Shown one piece after another: positions 1 through 6,957 of a stretch of 17,817 nt of DNA. The notes beneath the pieces are model-generated. The model worked only from the letters and a program-made list of their open reading frames with translations. It was not told the DNA's origin and ran no database searches. The stretch is from positions 1-17,817 of the forward strand of contig DGUD01000177.1 of the NCBI GenBank assembly GCA_002393865.1, given 5' to 3'. This DNA comes from Treponema sp. UBA4319 (GTDB taxonomy: Bacteria > Spirochaetota > Spirochaetia > Treponematales > Treponemataceae). Within the stretch, counting starts at the first letter, position 1. Every line of letters starts with the position of its first letter. The position numbers were made by a program, and so were the translations under genes.

Positions 1-22
1 GAGCGCAAGCGTTTACAGCAGC

Positions 23-46
23 CTCTAAAAACTTCGGTTTTTAGAG
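23..46 (-). terminator. Hairpin just after the solute-binding lipoprotein gene
   Basis: A perfect 10-bp stem (CTCTAAAAAC with GTTTTTAGAG) and a 4-base loop begin 7 bases past the lipoprotein stop codon. Read on the minus strand the loop is CGAA. Read on the plus strand it is TTCG closed by C-G, the very stable cUUCGg tetraloop. No clean U-tract follows on the minus strand, so it may be an intrinsic terminator of modest strength, a 3' stabilising hairpin, or a shared structure that also ends a plus-strand gene lying left of the window. Confidence 0.6.
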
Positions 47-52
47 CCTGGC

Positions 53-1435
53 TTATTTGTTCACGGCATCAAGCTTTGACTGAATCTCTGCCTTCTCTGA
101 CTCGTATGCTTCCTGCGGGGTCATCCAGCCGTGGGCAATCATGTTCACCATATACTCGCCTGAGTAGTCAGGGATGATGGTGTCAAGACGCTCCGGTGCG
201 TTTGCGACCATAAGCGCGCAGGTCTCGTCGAGGGCGCGGTCATCGCGGAAGCCCTGCAGGTAAGAGACGGTCTTCCATGAGTCGGGATCGTCGTAACCGG
301 GCACATCGTCGGTGTAGAAGTCAACAATCTTCATGATTTTGTTTGCGGTCGCGTCGTCGTAGATGTTCGGGAGCGCCCACATGGTTGAATCACCGATGGT
401 GAAGTACTTGCCGTCGCTCTTCGGTCCGAGCGGGAAGCAGACCCATCCCCAGTCATCCTTCATCTGTGAGAGCGTACCGTTCGGCTGGCAGATGTATTCC
501 TGCATAACGCAGAAAGCAACCTCGCCGTTCACGAACGCGGTCTGCCAGTAGTCCCACTGGGCATCGCCCTGGGGCAGCTGGTAGTTCTGGAACATCTTGT
601 ACATCCAGTTCCACGCTTCCATAGAATTCTCGTCGCCGATGGCATCCACGAACTTGCCGTTCTGCATCTTGACCTTTGCGCCGCCGTTTGAGTAGGCTGC
701 CGCGATGCCGAAGCAGGTGTAGAATGAAGCCATAGCGTACTGGTCAATCACGCCGTCATTGTTTGTGTCCCTGGTGATTTTGCGGCACATCTCCTCAAAG
801 GTGTCCCATGTCCACTTGCCCTGCTTCTGCAGGTCGTAGGGATAGTCGGGGTCATAGCCGTTCTCCTCAAGGATTCTCTTGTTGAAGATGACGCCTTCGC
901 GCGGCTCGGTCTTGCCAGTGTTGAAGGTATAGAATGAGTTCCCTGAGCGCAGGCGATCCATGATGCCCTTGTTCCACTTTGCCTTGTTCCAGTTCACGTT
1001 CTTGATCTTTCCAAGGTCGTACCAGAAGTCGTTCTGCAGGCCGGAGATGGCTGAGCGTCCGTCGATGATGAACACAACATTGTCCTTTGTGCCGGACATG
1101 ATGAGGTTTGCCACTTCTTTCGGGTGGTCACCCCATCCTGCAAGGTCTTTCTGCACAATCTTGAAATTGTAGGTGTCCATCAGCCACTTGCGGAATGCGC
1201 GCTGATCTTCCTCACTCTTTGAGTTTGCCGGTGCGTCGGGATTCGTCCACCAGTCATAGACGGTCACTTCCATGCCGCCGAAGTCATACACCTTGCCGGT
1301 CTCCGGGTCGATTTCTGCCTGCACGCCCTGATAGCTCGGTACGTTCTGTGCGGCCTGTGCGCCTTTGTCCTTGTTGCAGGAAGCGAACATGAAGACCGTT
1401 GCAGCGGCGAGCGCTGCGATTGCGATTCTTTTCAT
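53..1435 (-). CDS. Extracellular solute-binding lipoprotein of a sugar-type ABC importer
   Basis: A 460-residue protein with a lipoprotein signal: K2-R3, a hydrophobic core and lipobox F-A-S-C with the lipidated cysteine at 20. It should sit on the outer face of the inner membrane (or on the surface) and hand a sugar or glycan to permeases. Length and sequence style fit family-1 extracellular solute-binding proteins. These include VFNKR-like IFNKR near 183, 'WTWDTFEEM' at 208-216, and an acidic DxNxDGxID loop at 223-231 resembling an EF-hand/dockerin calcium loop, common in these proteins. GAGGAG stands 7 bases before the ATG. The gene follows the eight-gene ABC operon but is separated by hairpins and has its own promoter, so it can be made in excess over the permeases, as usual for binding proteins. 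The adjacent permease pair (1750-3640) is its likeliest partner. Substrate unknown. Confidence 0.93.
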   Translation of the reverse strand: MKRIAIAALAAATVFMFASCNKDKGAQAAQNVPSYQGVQAEIDPETGKVYDFGGMEVTVYDWWTNPDAPANSKSEEDQRAFRKWLMDTYNFKIVQKDLAGWGDHPKEVANLIMSGTKDNVVFIIDGRSAISGLQNDFWYDLGKIKNVNWNKAKWNKGIMDRLRSGNSFYTFNTGKTEPREGVIFNKRILEENGYDPDYPYDLQKQGKWTWDTFEEMCRKITRDTNNDGVIDQYAMASFYTCFGIAAAYSNGGAKVKMQNGKFVDAIGDENSMEAWNWMYKMFQNYQLPQGDAQWDYWQTAFVNGEVAFCVMQEYICQPNGTLSQMKDDWGWVCFPLGPKSDGKYFTIGDSTMWALPNIYDDATANKIMKIVDFYTDDVPGYDDPDSWKTVSYLQGFRDDRALDETCALMVANAPERLDTIIPDYSGEYMVNMIAHGWMTPQEAYESEKAEIQSKLDAVNK

Positions 1436-1442
1436 AGAAATA

Positions 1443-1448
1443 CTCCTC
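1443..1448 (-). promoter_or_regulatory. Ribosome binding site of the lipoprotein gene
   Basis: GAGGAG on the minus strand with a 7-base spacer to the ATG at 1433-1435. It fixes the start that also gives a complete lipoprotein signal peptide. Confidence 0.8.
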
Positions 1449-1478
1449 TTTGTCTGCGCTTTGCATTGCGCGAGTTAC

Positions 1479-1514
1479 TTATGCCGGGGAACACGGTGAG
1501 CCAGTATGTCCCAT
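1479..1514 (-). CDS. Possible 11-codon leader peptide upstream of the lipoprotein gene
   Basis: Minus-strand ORF MGHTGSPCSPA followed by TAA. AAGGAG (1519-1524) lies 4 bases before its ATG, a good Shine-Dalgarno match at slightly short spacing. It lies within the predicted 5' leader of the lipoprotein transcript, between the promoter and the lipoprotein ATG 44 bases downstream of its stop. The predicted transcript start (about 1525) falls right at the AAGGAG, so the ribosome site would be at the very 5' end of the RNA. The bases around it (CCAGTA at 1524-1529 region and TACTGG at 1501-1506) can pair as a 6-bp stem that would enclose the start. Whether it is translated, and whether it controls the downstream gene, is inference; chance is a real possibility for so short an ORF. 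Confidence 0.3.
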   Translation of the reverse strand: MGHTGSPCSPA

Positions 1515-1531
1515 TGTGCTCCTTACTGGAT

Positions 1532-1560
1532 AGTATATCATTGTTTAGGTAAATATGCAA
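1532..1560 (-). promoter_or_regulatory. Sigma-70 type promoter of the lipoprotein gene
   Basis: On the minus strand TTGCAT (1555-1560), a 17-base spacer and TATACT (1532-1537). The -10 box matches 5 of 6 consensus bases and is preceded by an A-rich tract (from 1561 on) that could act as an UP element. Predicted start of transcription is about 1525, leaving a leader of roughly 90 bases before the lipoprotein ATG. The 9-mer TTGCATATT is shared with the operon promoter at 13281-13308. Confidence 0.7.
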
Positions 1561-1618
1561 ATTTTTTTTTGCTAAAAACAAAAAATAAAGGCTAAAATTA
1601 AACTTCCCGCCAGAGCAG

Positions 1619-1650
1619 GGCTGCACCGCCTTCGTCTGCGGCGGGCAGCC
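1619..1650 (-). terminator. GC-rich hairpin between operon end and lipoprotein promoter
   Basis: GGCTGC pairs with GCAGCC and CCGCC with GGCGG, with one bulged base and a 9-base loop: an 11-bp stem. On the minus strand it is followed, after 16 bases, by the AT-rich stretch that leads into the lipoprotein promoter, not directly by a U-tract. It may be part of a transcription stop region or an RNA-stabilising structure; a small RNA role cannot be excluded. Confidence 0.4.
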
Positions 1651-1681
1651 GGCCTTTGCTATTTTTACTTTTTCTGTGATT

Positions 1682-1741
1682 GTTTTCAGGATGTGCTGAA
1701 AACGCCCCCGTCCGCGGAGTTTTTGTTCCCGGATGGGGGCG
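1682..1741 (-). terminator. Tandem hairpins ending the ABC operon
   Basis: Two adjoining hairpins start 8 bases after the last permease stop. The first pairs CGCCCCC (1735-1741) with GGGGGCG (1703-1709) plus an inner TCCG/CGGA stem and is followed by TTTT, as expected of an intrinsic terminator. The second is a perfect 8-bp stem GTTTTCAG/CTGAAAAC (1682-1703) with a 6-base loop, sharing one base with the first. Only a U4 tract follows the first hairpin, so termination may be partial, allowing some read-through to the lipoprotein gene. Confidence 0.7.
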
Positions 1742-1749
1742 ATGCGGCA

Positions 1750-2733
1750 TCAGCCCTTCACGCCTGTGCTCGCGAGGCTCTCCACAAAGAGCCGCTGGCA
1801 GAACAGGTACAGGATAATCAGCGGCAGCACGATGAGCAGCACCGCCGACGAGTTGATGGCTCCTGCGAATGCGGGCGGAACGGAGACGTTGCCGCCGCCC
1901 TGCGCGCGGCTCATGTATACGGAAAGCTTGTCGGTAAGGCTTCCTACGGAGCGTGCCAGCAGCTGGATTTTGCCCAGGAAGAGGTTCGCGTAGAAGCTGT
2001 CCGTCCACTGCCACACAAATGAGAAGAGGAAGCAGGAGGTGATGATGGGCTTTGCGCCCGGAATCATAATCCTGAAGAACGTAGCGAACGGACCGCAGCC
2101 GTCCACGTAGCATGCTTCCTCCAGCTCAAAGGGGAAGCTTAGGAAGTACTGTCGTATCATAAAGATGTACAGACCGTTCTTGAGCCCCATGCAGGTAAAG
2201 CACATCATGAGGTAGGGGAGCATGCTGCCCTTCAGGTTGAAGGTGAAGCCCAGCAGCTTGAAGTAGCGGAAGTGCAGGTACAGCGACGTTGAGATTGTCT
2301 GCGGCGGGATGACAATCAGCAGTATGACGCAGAGGAACCAGAAGCGCTTGAGCGGGAACTGGAAGCGTGAGAAGCCGTAGCCCACGAATGTGCACATCGT
2401 CACTTCGATGACAGAAACCAGCAGCGATACCCAGATGGTGTTCAGCAGCGAGGTCTTGTAGTCAAGGATATATGAGGCAATCTTCCAGTTGCTCACGGAA
2501 AAATGCTTGGGGATTACGACTATGGTCGTGTCGTAGAGATCCTTCTCCGCCATAAAGCTCAGCGAAATCTTGTTCAGGATGGGCTGCAGAATCATAAAGC
2601 ACATGCCGAAGAGCAGTATCGCCCGGAACAGGGAGACCGCATATTTCTGGATTGTCAGGCTGAGCAGCCTTCCTCCCGATGCCTCGTTCCGTTCCCAGAA
2701 CGAAAGGCTGTTGTAATCAGTCGTATTAGTCAT
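1750..2733 (-). CDS. ABC sugar-type permease, second pair, MalG-like subunit
   Basis: A 327-residue integral membrane protein of the carbohydrate uptake (CUT1) permease type. Hydrophobic segments lie near residues 33-55, 98-120, 131-150, 170-190, 230-250 and 293-312. The cytoplasmic EAA loop that contacts the ATPase is readable at about 205-228 (EEACYVDG, then IP near 224). The MalG-like assignment rests on the C-terminal pattern ending near ESLASTGVKG, typical of this subunit. Its ATG overlaps the end of the preceding permease gene by 8 bases, so translation is probably coupled. It forms a heterodimer with that neighbour. No ATPase gene is nearby. The N-terminal tail before the first membrane segment is longer than usual. 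Confidence 0.92.
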   Translation of the reverse strand: MTNTTDYNSLSFWERNEASGGRLLSLTIQKYAVSLFRAILLFGMCFMILQPILNKISLSFMAEKDLYDTTIVVIPKHFSVSNWKIASYILDYKTSLLNTIWVSLLVSVIEVTMCTFVGYGFSRFQFPLKRFWFLCVILLIVIPPQTISTSLYLHFRYFKLLGFTFNLKGSMLPYLMMCFTCMGLKNGLYIFMIRQYFLSFPFELEEACYVDGCGPFATFFRIMIPGAKPIITSCFLFSFVWQWTDSFYANLFLGKIQLLARSVGSLTDKLSVYMSRAQGGGNVSVPPAFAGAINSSAVLLIVLPLIILYLFCQRLFVESLASTGVKG

Positions 2734-3640
2734 AGTTATACACCACCTTTGAGATTATCAGAGAGCTGATGCCGATGAGAATCATACAGACAACAAAGTA
2801 AATCCACGCCATTGCGGAGCTGAATCCGAAATTCAGCTGGATAGAAAGCTGGTCCTCTATTTTCTTCATTATCTGGCTGTCCGTGCGCATGAAGAAATCC
2901 ACGACGGTATATACCCAGCAGACCAGCATCAGGGGGCTCACCATGGGAACGGTGATTTTCCACAGGCTTTCCCATGCGGTGCAGCCTTCCATGTCCGCTG
3001 CCTCGTACACGCTCGGAGAGATGTTCTGCAGGCCGGAAAGGAAAATGATTATCTGGATGCCGGAGGCCATGGCGACATCGTAGATGGAGTCAATCACCTC
3101 GAACAGTATCTTGAACATCTTGTCGCCGGGGCCGGCCATGCCGCCCGTGTTGGAAAGCAGGATGTTCTCGATGACCGTTGTAATGGAATTCGCGTTGCCG
3201 GATTCCTCTATGGTCTCCTTGAGCTGCGCCATCATGGTGTTGTTGTATTCTAGTCCCACCAGCACGCCGGAAGAGAGGATGACCGTCAGGAAGAATATAG
3301 AGCGCACGAGGGCGCGTCCCTTGAACTTCTGGTTCAGGATGAGCGCCACGAAAAAGCTGAACACGATGGTGGCCAGCGAGTGATAAATCATCTGGGTGAT
3401 GTTTTCCACGAGCATGCGGTTGAACTCAGGGTCAATCAGGAATGCCCGCTTATAATTCTCCCATCCGCTCCGGACGGCCTGAAATCCGTTCGGTCCGACT
3501 GAGATAGTGGAGAAACTCATCATCAGAGACTGATACAGCGGCTTGAGCATGAAGAACACAAAGCCTATGATGAAGGGGAGAATGAAAACATATCCGTACA
3601 AAGCCCTTCTCTTTGTAAGACCGACTTTTCTCTTGCGCAT
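2726..3640 (-). CDS. ABC sugar-type permease, second pair, MalF-like subunit
   Basis: A 304-residue membrane permease of the CUT1 type. A basic N-terminus (MRKRK) precedes the first membrane segment at about 15-38. Further segments lie near 85-103, 112-130, 190-205, 233-250 and 277-297. The EAA loop is at about 212-236 (YEAADMEG, then VP near 231). Compared with its counterpart at 9335-10273, the external region around 130-180 differs strongly, which argues that the two pairs serve different partners and did not arise by a recent duplication. GGAGG with a 6-base spacer precedes the ATG, one base after the stop of the DUF5696 gene. With the next gene it should form the import channel; the lipoprotein encoded at 53-1435 is the probable binding partner. 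Confidence 0.92.
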   Translation of the reverse strand: MRKRKVGLTKRRALYGYVFILPFIIGFVFFMLKPLYQSLMMSFSTISVGPNGFQAVRSGWENYKRAFLIDPEFNRMLVENITQMIYHSLATIVFSFFVALILNQKFKGRALVRSIFFLTVILSSGVLVGLEYNNTMMAQLKETIEESGNANSITTVIENILLSNTGGMAGPGDKMFKILFEVIDSIYDVAMASGIQIIIFLSGLQNISPSVYEAADMEGCTAWESLWKITVPMVSPLMLVCWVYTVVDFFMRTDSQIMKKIEDQLSIQLNFGFSSAMAWIYFVVCMILIGISSLIISKVVYNYD

Positions 3641-3641
3641 A

Positions 3642-6266
3642 TTAGTCCTCCACCTTCACAACTGCGTAGTCACGGGCGGGAATATAGATTCCCGTATCCG
3701 AATGATAATCTGTATAGCCAAAGTTTACTATGACGGCATAGCCATTGTCGAAGCTTGTCGAGGTGACATCTTTTGTCTCATACTTGAAGTCCGTGATGAG
3801 TGCTCCGGCGACCTTGCCAATCTTTGTGTTGTAATCCCTGTAAACCGCAATGAATTCGTCCTTCCATGCATCGAAATTCGCGGAGTAGTACTCCGTGAAA
3901 TTCGTCTCCTGGATGGCGGTTTCGGGGGCGTTCATGAACGTAAAGTACAAGCCTGCCCCTGACTGTGCCGACTCCAGAAGCTCCTGCCGCTGCTCCGGCG
4001 CGAGGTTTATCGCTTTGCCCGCAAAATTCTTGTAGCCGTGGAGCGCAATCTGGAAGAAGGGAACCGTGTAGTCCGCGAGGGAATAGGCGTTTCCCGTCAG
4101 GTCAAGGTTGGTGATGAAATCCGCTGGCGGAAGCGCGTATGCGTTCCCGAAGTTTATCATGACGCCGAGCCCATCCTTTTTTGCGAGCTCCATCTCCTTT
4201 ACCTGCATCTTCATCGCGTCCTCGCGGTTCACGGAATGCTTTTCGTTGTAATCCGCGGAAACTATGCTGCCGAAGTCGCGGTAGGATACGCCTATGCCGT
4301 AGTTCTTTGCGGCGGCCCTCAGCTTTCCGGACGCTGCCTCGGCTACAACTGGGCGGACAAGGAAATAAGAGTCTGCCTCGTCATTCTTGCCGTACCATAT
4401 CGCCGAGTATTCGTTGAGCTCGCAGAGTTTCTGGCTTACAAAACGAGCCGGAGAGCTGTAGCGGAAGAAACCGTCCGTCCAGCCAGAATGGTAGGCGAAC
4501 TGCATGGTTCCGTCCAGGTAGAGCGTGGAACCTGAAGCCTCGGCAGCCTTTGCCAGCGAGGCAAAGTCCGATGCTCCGCCGAGTTTTCCCATGAATTTCA
4601 CCTTGTTCAGCAGCTTCTGGCGGATTCCTCCGTTGATAAAGCCGGAAAGCTTGTAGTGCACATCCTTGATGCCTTCCGCGTCGATGCTGGCCATAATGTC
4701 CTGCGCCTGCTTGTAGGTCGTGAGCGTGTAAGGGAGGTTCTTTGGGATACCCATAACCTGCTGCACCCTGTCTATCGCGCCCACTATCTCCACTGCGACA
4801 GGAACTTTGCCGCCAGCAACTTTCTGCTGGCCTTTGAAGAGGTGCTCCCGGTATGCCTTTGCCATATCGACGGGATTGGTGCTGTCCACAAAGGTGTAGA
4901 CTTGCCGGAGCGTCTGTCCTTCCGGCAGGCCTTTCTCGAACATATACTGGGCGTTTACGGTGCGCGCGCTTATATCATAGCGCTCGTTGTGCAGCATCTT
5001 GTAGTCAGCGTACGCATAATTGTAGCTGCCCAGTTTTCCTGCTATCTCGGCTTTTATGCCTGCGTACGCGGAGCCGTCCTCTATGATGGAGATAAAGGAT
5101 GATTCGCCTGATGCGATGCCGAAGACCGGGTAGGCGACCTTTGTCTCCGTGACCACGGACTTCCTGTCCTGTGCGTAATCCCAGCCGTAGACATCCGCGT
5201 AGTAGTTGTTCAGCTTTGTCTTGCCGTTGTTGAAGTTGATGATGCTTCCGCCGCCCTCAGGAATAAAGATGAATCCTTCGTCTGTCGCGTTGCCCGCGCC
5301 AAAGTAGGGGAGAAGGGCAATCTTGGTGATGGGGAACTTGAGCCTGTAGGAAATCTCGTCGAAGGGGACTTCCACCACAAGGTTCTTGCCCTCAAGCCGG
5401 TAGATGACGGTCGCGTTGAACGCCGGCACTTCCTTCTCGTTGGATTCCATATACTGTTCCTTGCTCGCGAGGTAGTCCTCATAGGTAAAGCCCGCCTCTT
5501 TGAACAGCGCCTCCACTTTCTCCTTCATGAAGTTCTGGATATTCTCAAAGACGAGGTACAGATCCTCATCCTCCAGACGGGGATATTTCCTGAGCAGCTC
5601 ATTGATGCCGTCCCCCGGAGTCGCCGTCGCAAGGCTGTAGCGATGGTACGCGCGGTTTACCGTGTTTACCTCGCTCTTGGACATATTCGCAGTCCACTTC
5701 TCAAAGTCCTCCTGGTACATCATCAGCGGGAACAGGTACTCCCTGTTCATCTGGCCGATGGTGTAGTGCACGGCGATGGAGTCCCCCTGCTTCTCGATGC
5801 TGTAGAATTTGCGGTTCACGCTGTTGGTATAGAGATCAAAGACCTCTGCGTTCCCGTTTTCCGTGGAATACTCAAGGAGCAGGCTTGAGCGCATGTTGTT
5901 CTTTTCTTTTGCCAGCGCGATGGGGTCGCTGTCAAGGTCTTTGGGGCTTGAGTACCAGGTTTTGCCCGTCGCTTTCTGCAGCAGCGTGAACTGGGTGCTG
6001 ACCGGGTCAAGCTCAAAGCGCAGGTCGGAGGATTCCAGTACCAGCGGTTTCCCCGACATTTTCTCGTCATATTCGTAGAAATCGAATTCCGGCTGGCGGT
6101 ATGAGCCAACGTTGACGAGCCTGATGACGATATACGTGATGAATAGTGCCGCCGCAAGAAAAATTCCGAGCCAGATATAGAAGCCCACGGTTGGCCGGGG
6201 AATTCCAGCAAACAGAGATTGTTTTGCGGAGCCTGTTGTGTTTGTCGTGTTCATGTCCTTTTCCAT
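3642..6266 (-). CDS. Membrane-anchored DUF5696-type protein, glycoside-hydrolase-like
   Basis: An 874-residue protein with one N-terminal membrane helix (about 29-50) and a large outside part. I recognise the DUF5696 family, for which I know no proven activity. Visible landmarks are a beta-rich region ending in LPYFGAG (319-325) and PEGGGSIINFNNGKT (336-350), then SFISIIEDGSA (390-400). After these comes a barrel-like half with FINGG (543-547), LDGT (584-587), SYRDFGS (661-667) and IALHGY (740-745). The overall plan, a beta-sandwich followed by an apparent TIM barrel, resembles GH101/GH66-like hydrolases; D585 and D664 are candidate catalytic acids, which is inference. Within the operon it could trim or hold a glycan before import. 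ATG chosen has GGGGA 7 bases upstream; M5 is the alternative start. No signal-peptidase or lipobox site is seen, so it stays tethered. Confidence 0.85.
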   Translation of the reverse strand: MEKDMNTTNTTGSAKQSLFAGIPRPTVGFYIWLGIFLAAALFITYIVIRLVNVGSYRQPEFDFYEYDEKMSGKPLVLESSDLRFELDPVSTQFTLLQKATGKTWYSSPKDLDSDPIALAKEKNNMRSSLLLEYSTENGNAEVFDLYTNSVNRKFYSIEKQGDSIAVHYTIGQMNREYLFPLMMYQEDFEKWTANMSKSEVNTVNRAYHRYSLATATPGDGINELLRKYPRLEDEDLYLVFENIQNFMKEKVEALFKEAGFTYEDYLASKEQYMESNEKEVPAFNATVIYRLEGKNLVVEVPFDEISYRLKFPITKIALLPYFGAGNATDEGFIFIPEGGGSIINFNNGKTKLNNYYADVYGWDYAQDRKSVVTETKVAYPVFGIASGESSFISIIEDGSAYAGIKAEIAGKLGSYNYAYADYKMLHNERYDISARTVNAQYMFEKGLPEGQTLRQVYTFVDSTNPVDMAKAYREHLFKGQQKVAGGKVPVAVEIVGAIDRVQQVMGIPKNLPYTLTTYKQAQDIMASIDAEGIKDVHYKLSGFINGGIRQKLLNKVKFMGKLGGASDFASLAKAAEASGSTLYLDGTMQFAYHSGWTDGFFRYSSPARFVSQKLCELNEYSAIWYGKNDEADSYFLVRPVVAEAASGKLRAAAKNYGIGVSYRDFGSIVSADYNEKHSVNREDAMKMQVKEMELAKKDGLGVMINFGNAYALPPADFITNLDLTGNAYSLADYTVPFFQIALHGYKNFAGKAINLAPEQRQELLESAQSGAGLYFTFMNAPETAIQETNFTEYYSANFDAWKDEFIAVYRDYNTKIGKVAGALITDFKYETKDVTSTSFDNGYAVIVNFGYTDYHSDTGIYIPARDYAVVKVED

Positions 6267-6279
6267 TTTCTGATCCCCG

Positions 6280-6957
6280 TCAATTTAACCTGAAGAACAC
6301 TTCCCGTCCGAGGGAAATGAAGTATCCTATTCCCTGCGATATAAGGCTGAAGAACAGGAGCATGATGAAGAGGAATACCAGCATCCCGAACACCGTGAAT
6401 ACCGTGAACAGGAGCGTCTTCCCGAAGCTGTAGGCGTGGATCATCATCATTGCCATGATAAAGAGAATCCCGCACCAGATGAGGGATATGTTGTTGAACA
6501 CCCAGTAGAACGTCCCCTCTTCTTTGGTCACAAAGTTGCTGAGGATGATGATGGGAATCTGGATGAGCGGATACGGGGTCAGCGCGTACGCGGAGCCCAT
6601 GTATACGTCGCCGAGGTGACCTTTGCCGTCAAAGAGCGTCGTGACGCCCCAGTTGCAGAGAACAAAGACCACGAGCGGCAGCAGGATTGTCGCTATTTCC
6701 ATAAAGATATTGACCTGCTCCCAGTTCACGTCTATGAACAGGAAACTGGTGAACTGCAATTTCCAGACATGCGTGAGCAGCGTGAGAATCACGATAAAAT
6801 TGGCGGCGGCATAGGAGCCTCGCTTTGCGTGAATCAAATCCCAGAAGCCGTCCGCCGGGTGCCATATAACATAGAGCGAGTAGCGGAGCGTCTGGAGAAA
6901 GTGGGTATACGTCTCTTTCTGCGTTAGTTTTGCAAGTTTCTTGGTCATGTAGTTCAT
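6280..6957 (-). CDS. YIP1-family five-helix membrane protein
   Basis: A 225-residue very hydrophobic protein. A cytoplasmic N-terminus carries the pattern HPADGFWDLIHAKRG (33-47), typical of bacterial YIP1-family proteins encoded beside sugar ABC transporters. Membrane segments lie near 48-65, 86-105, 124-143, 155-175 and 182-207. Between helices 2 and 3 is WGVTTLFDGKGHLGDV (103-118), also a family hallmark. In eukaryotes Yip1 proteins act in vesicle traffic; the role of the bacterial ones is not known to me. The start ATG overlaps the stop of the propeller gene (ATGA) with GGAG 5 bases upstream, so translation is coupled. Its place between the propeller and the DUF5696 genes suggests it scaffolds or helps assemble the surface complex; this is inference. 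Confidence 0.85.
   Translation of the reverse strand: MNYMTKKLAKLTQKETYTHFLQTLRYSLYVIWHPADGFWDLIHAKRGSYAAANFIVILTLLTHVWKLQFTSFLFIDVNWEQVNIFMEIATILLPLVVFVLCNWGVTTLFDGKGHLGDVYMGSAYALTPYPLIQIPIIILSNFVTKEEGTFYWVFNNISLIWCGILFIMAMMMIHAYSFGKTLLFTVFTVFGMLVFLFIMLLFFSLISQGIGYFISLGREVFFRLN

Noticed and set aside
1436..1749. A riboswitch in the gap before the lipoprotein gene.
   Set aside because: Hairpins upstream of the predicted promoter cannot belong to its leader, and the roughly 90-base leader shows no aptamer consensus that I recognise.
1598..2113. A 171-codon frame reaching from the last permease into the hairpin region.
   Set aside because: Out-of-frame with the permease and ends across the terminator hairpins; composition is that of a shadow.
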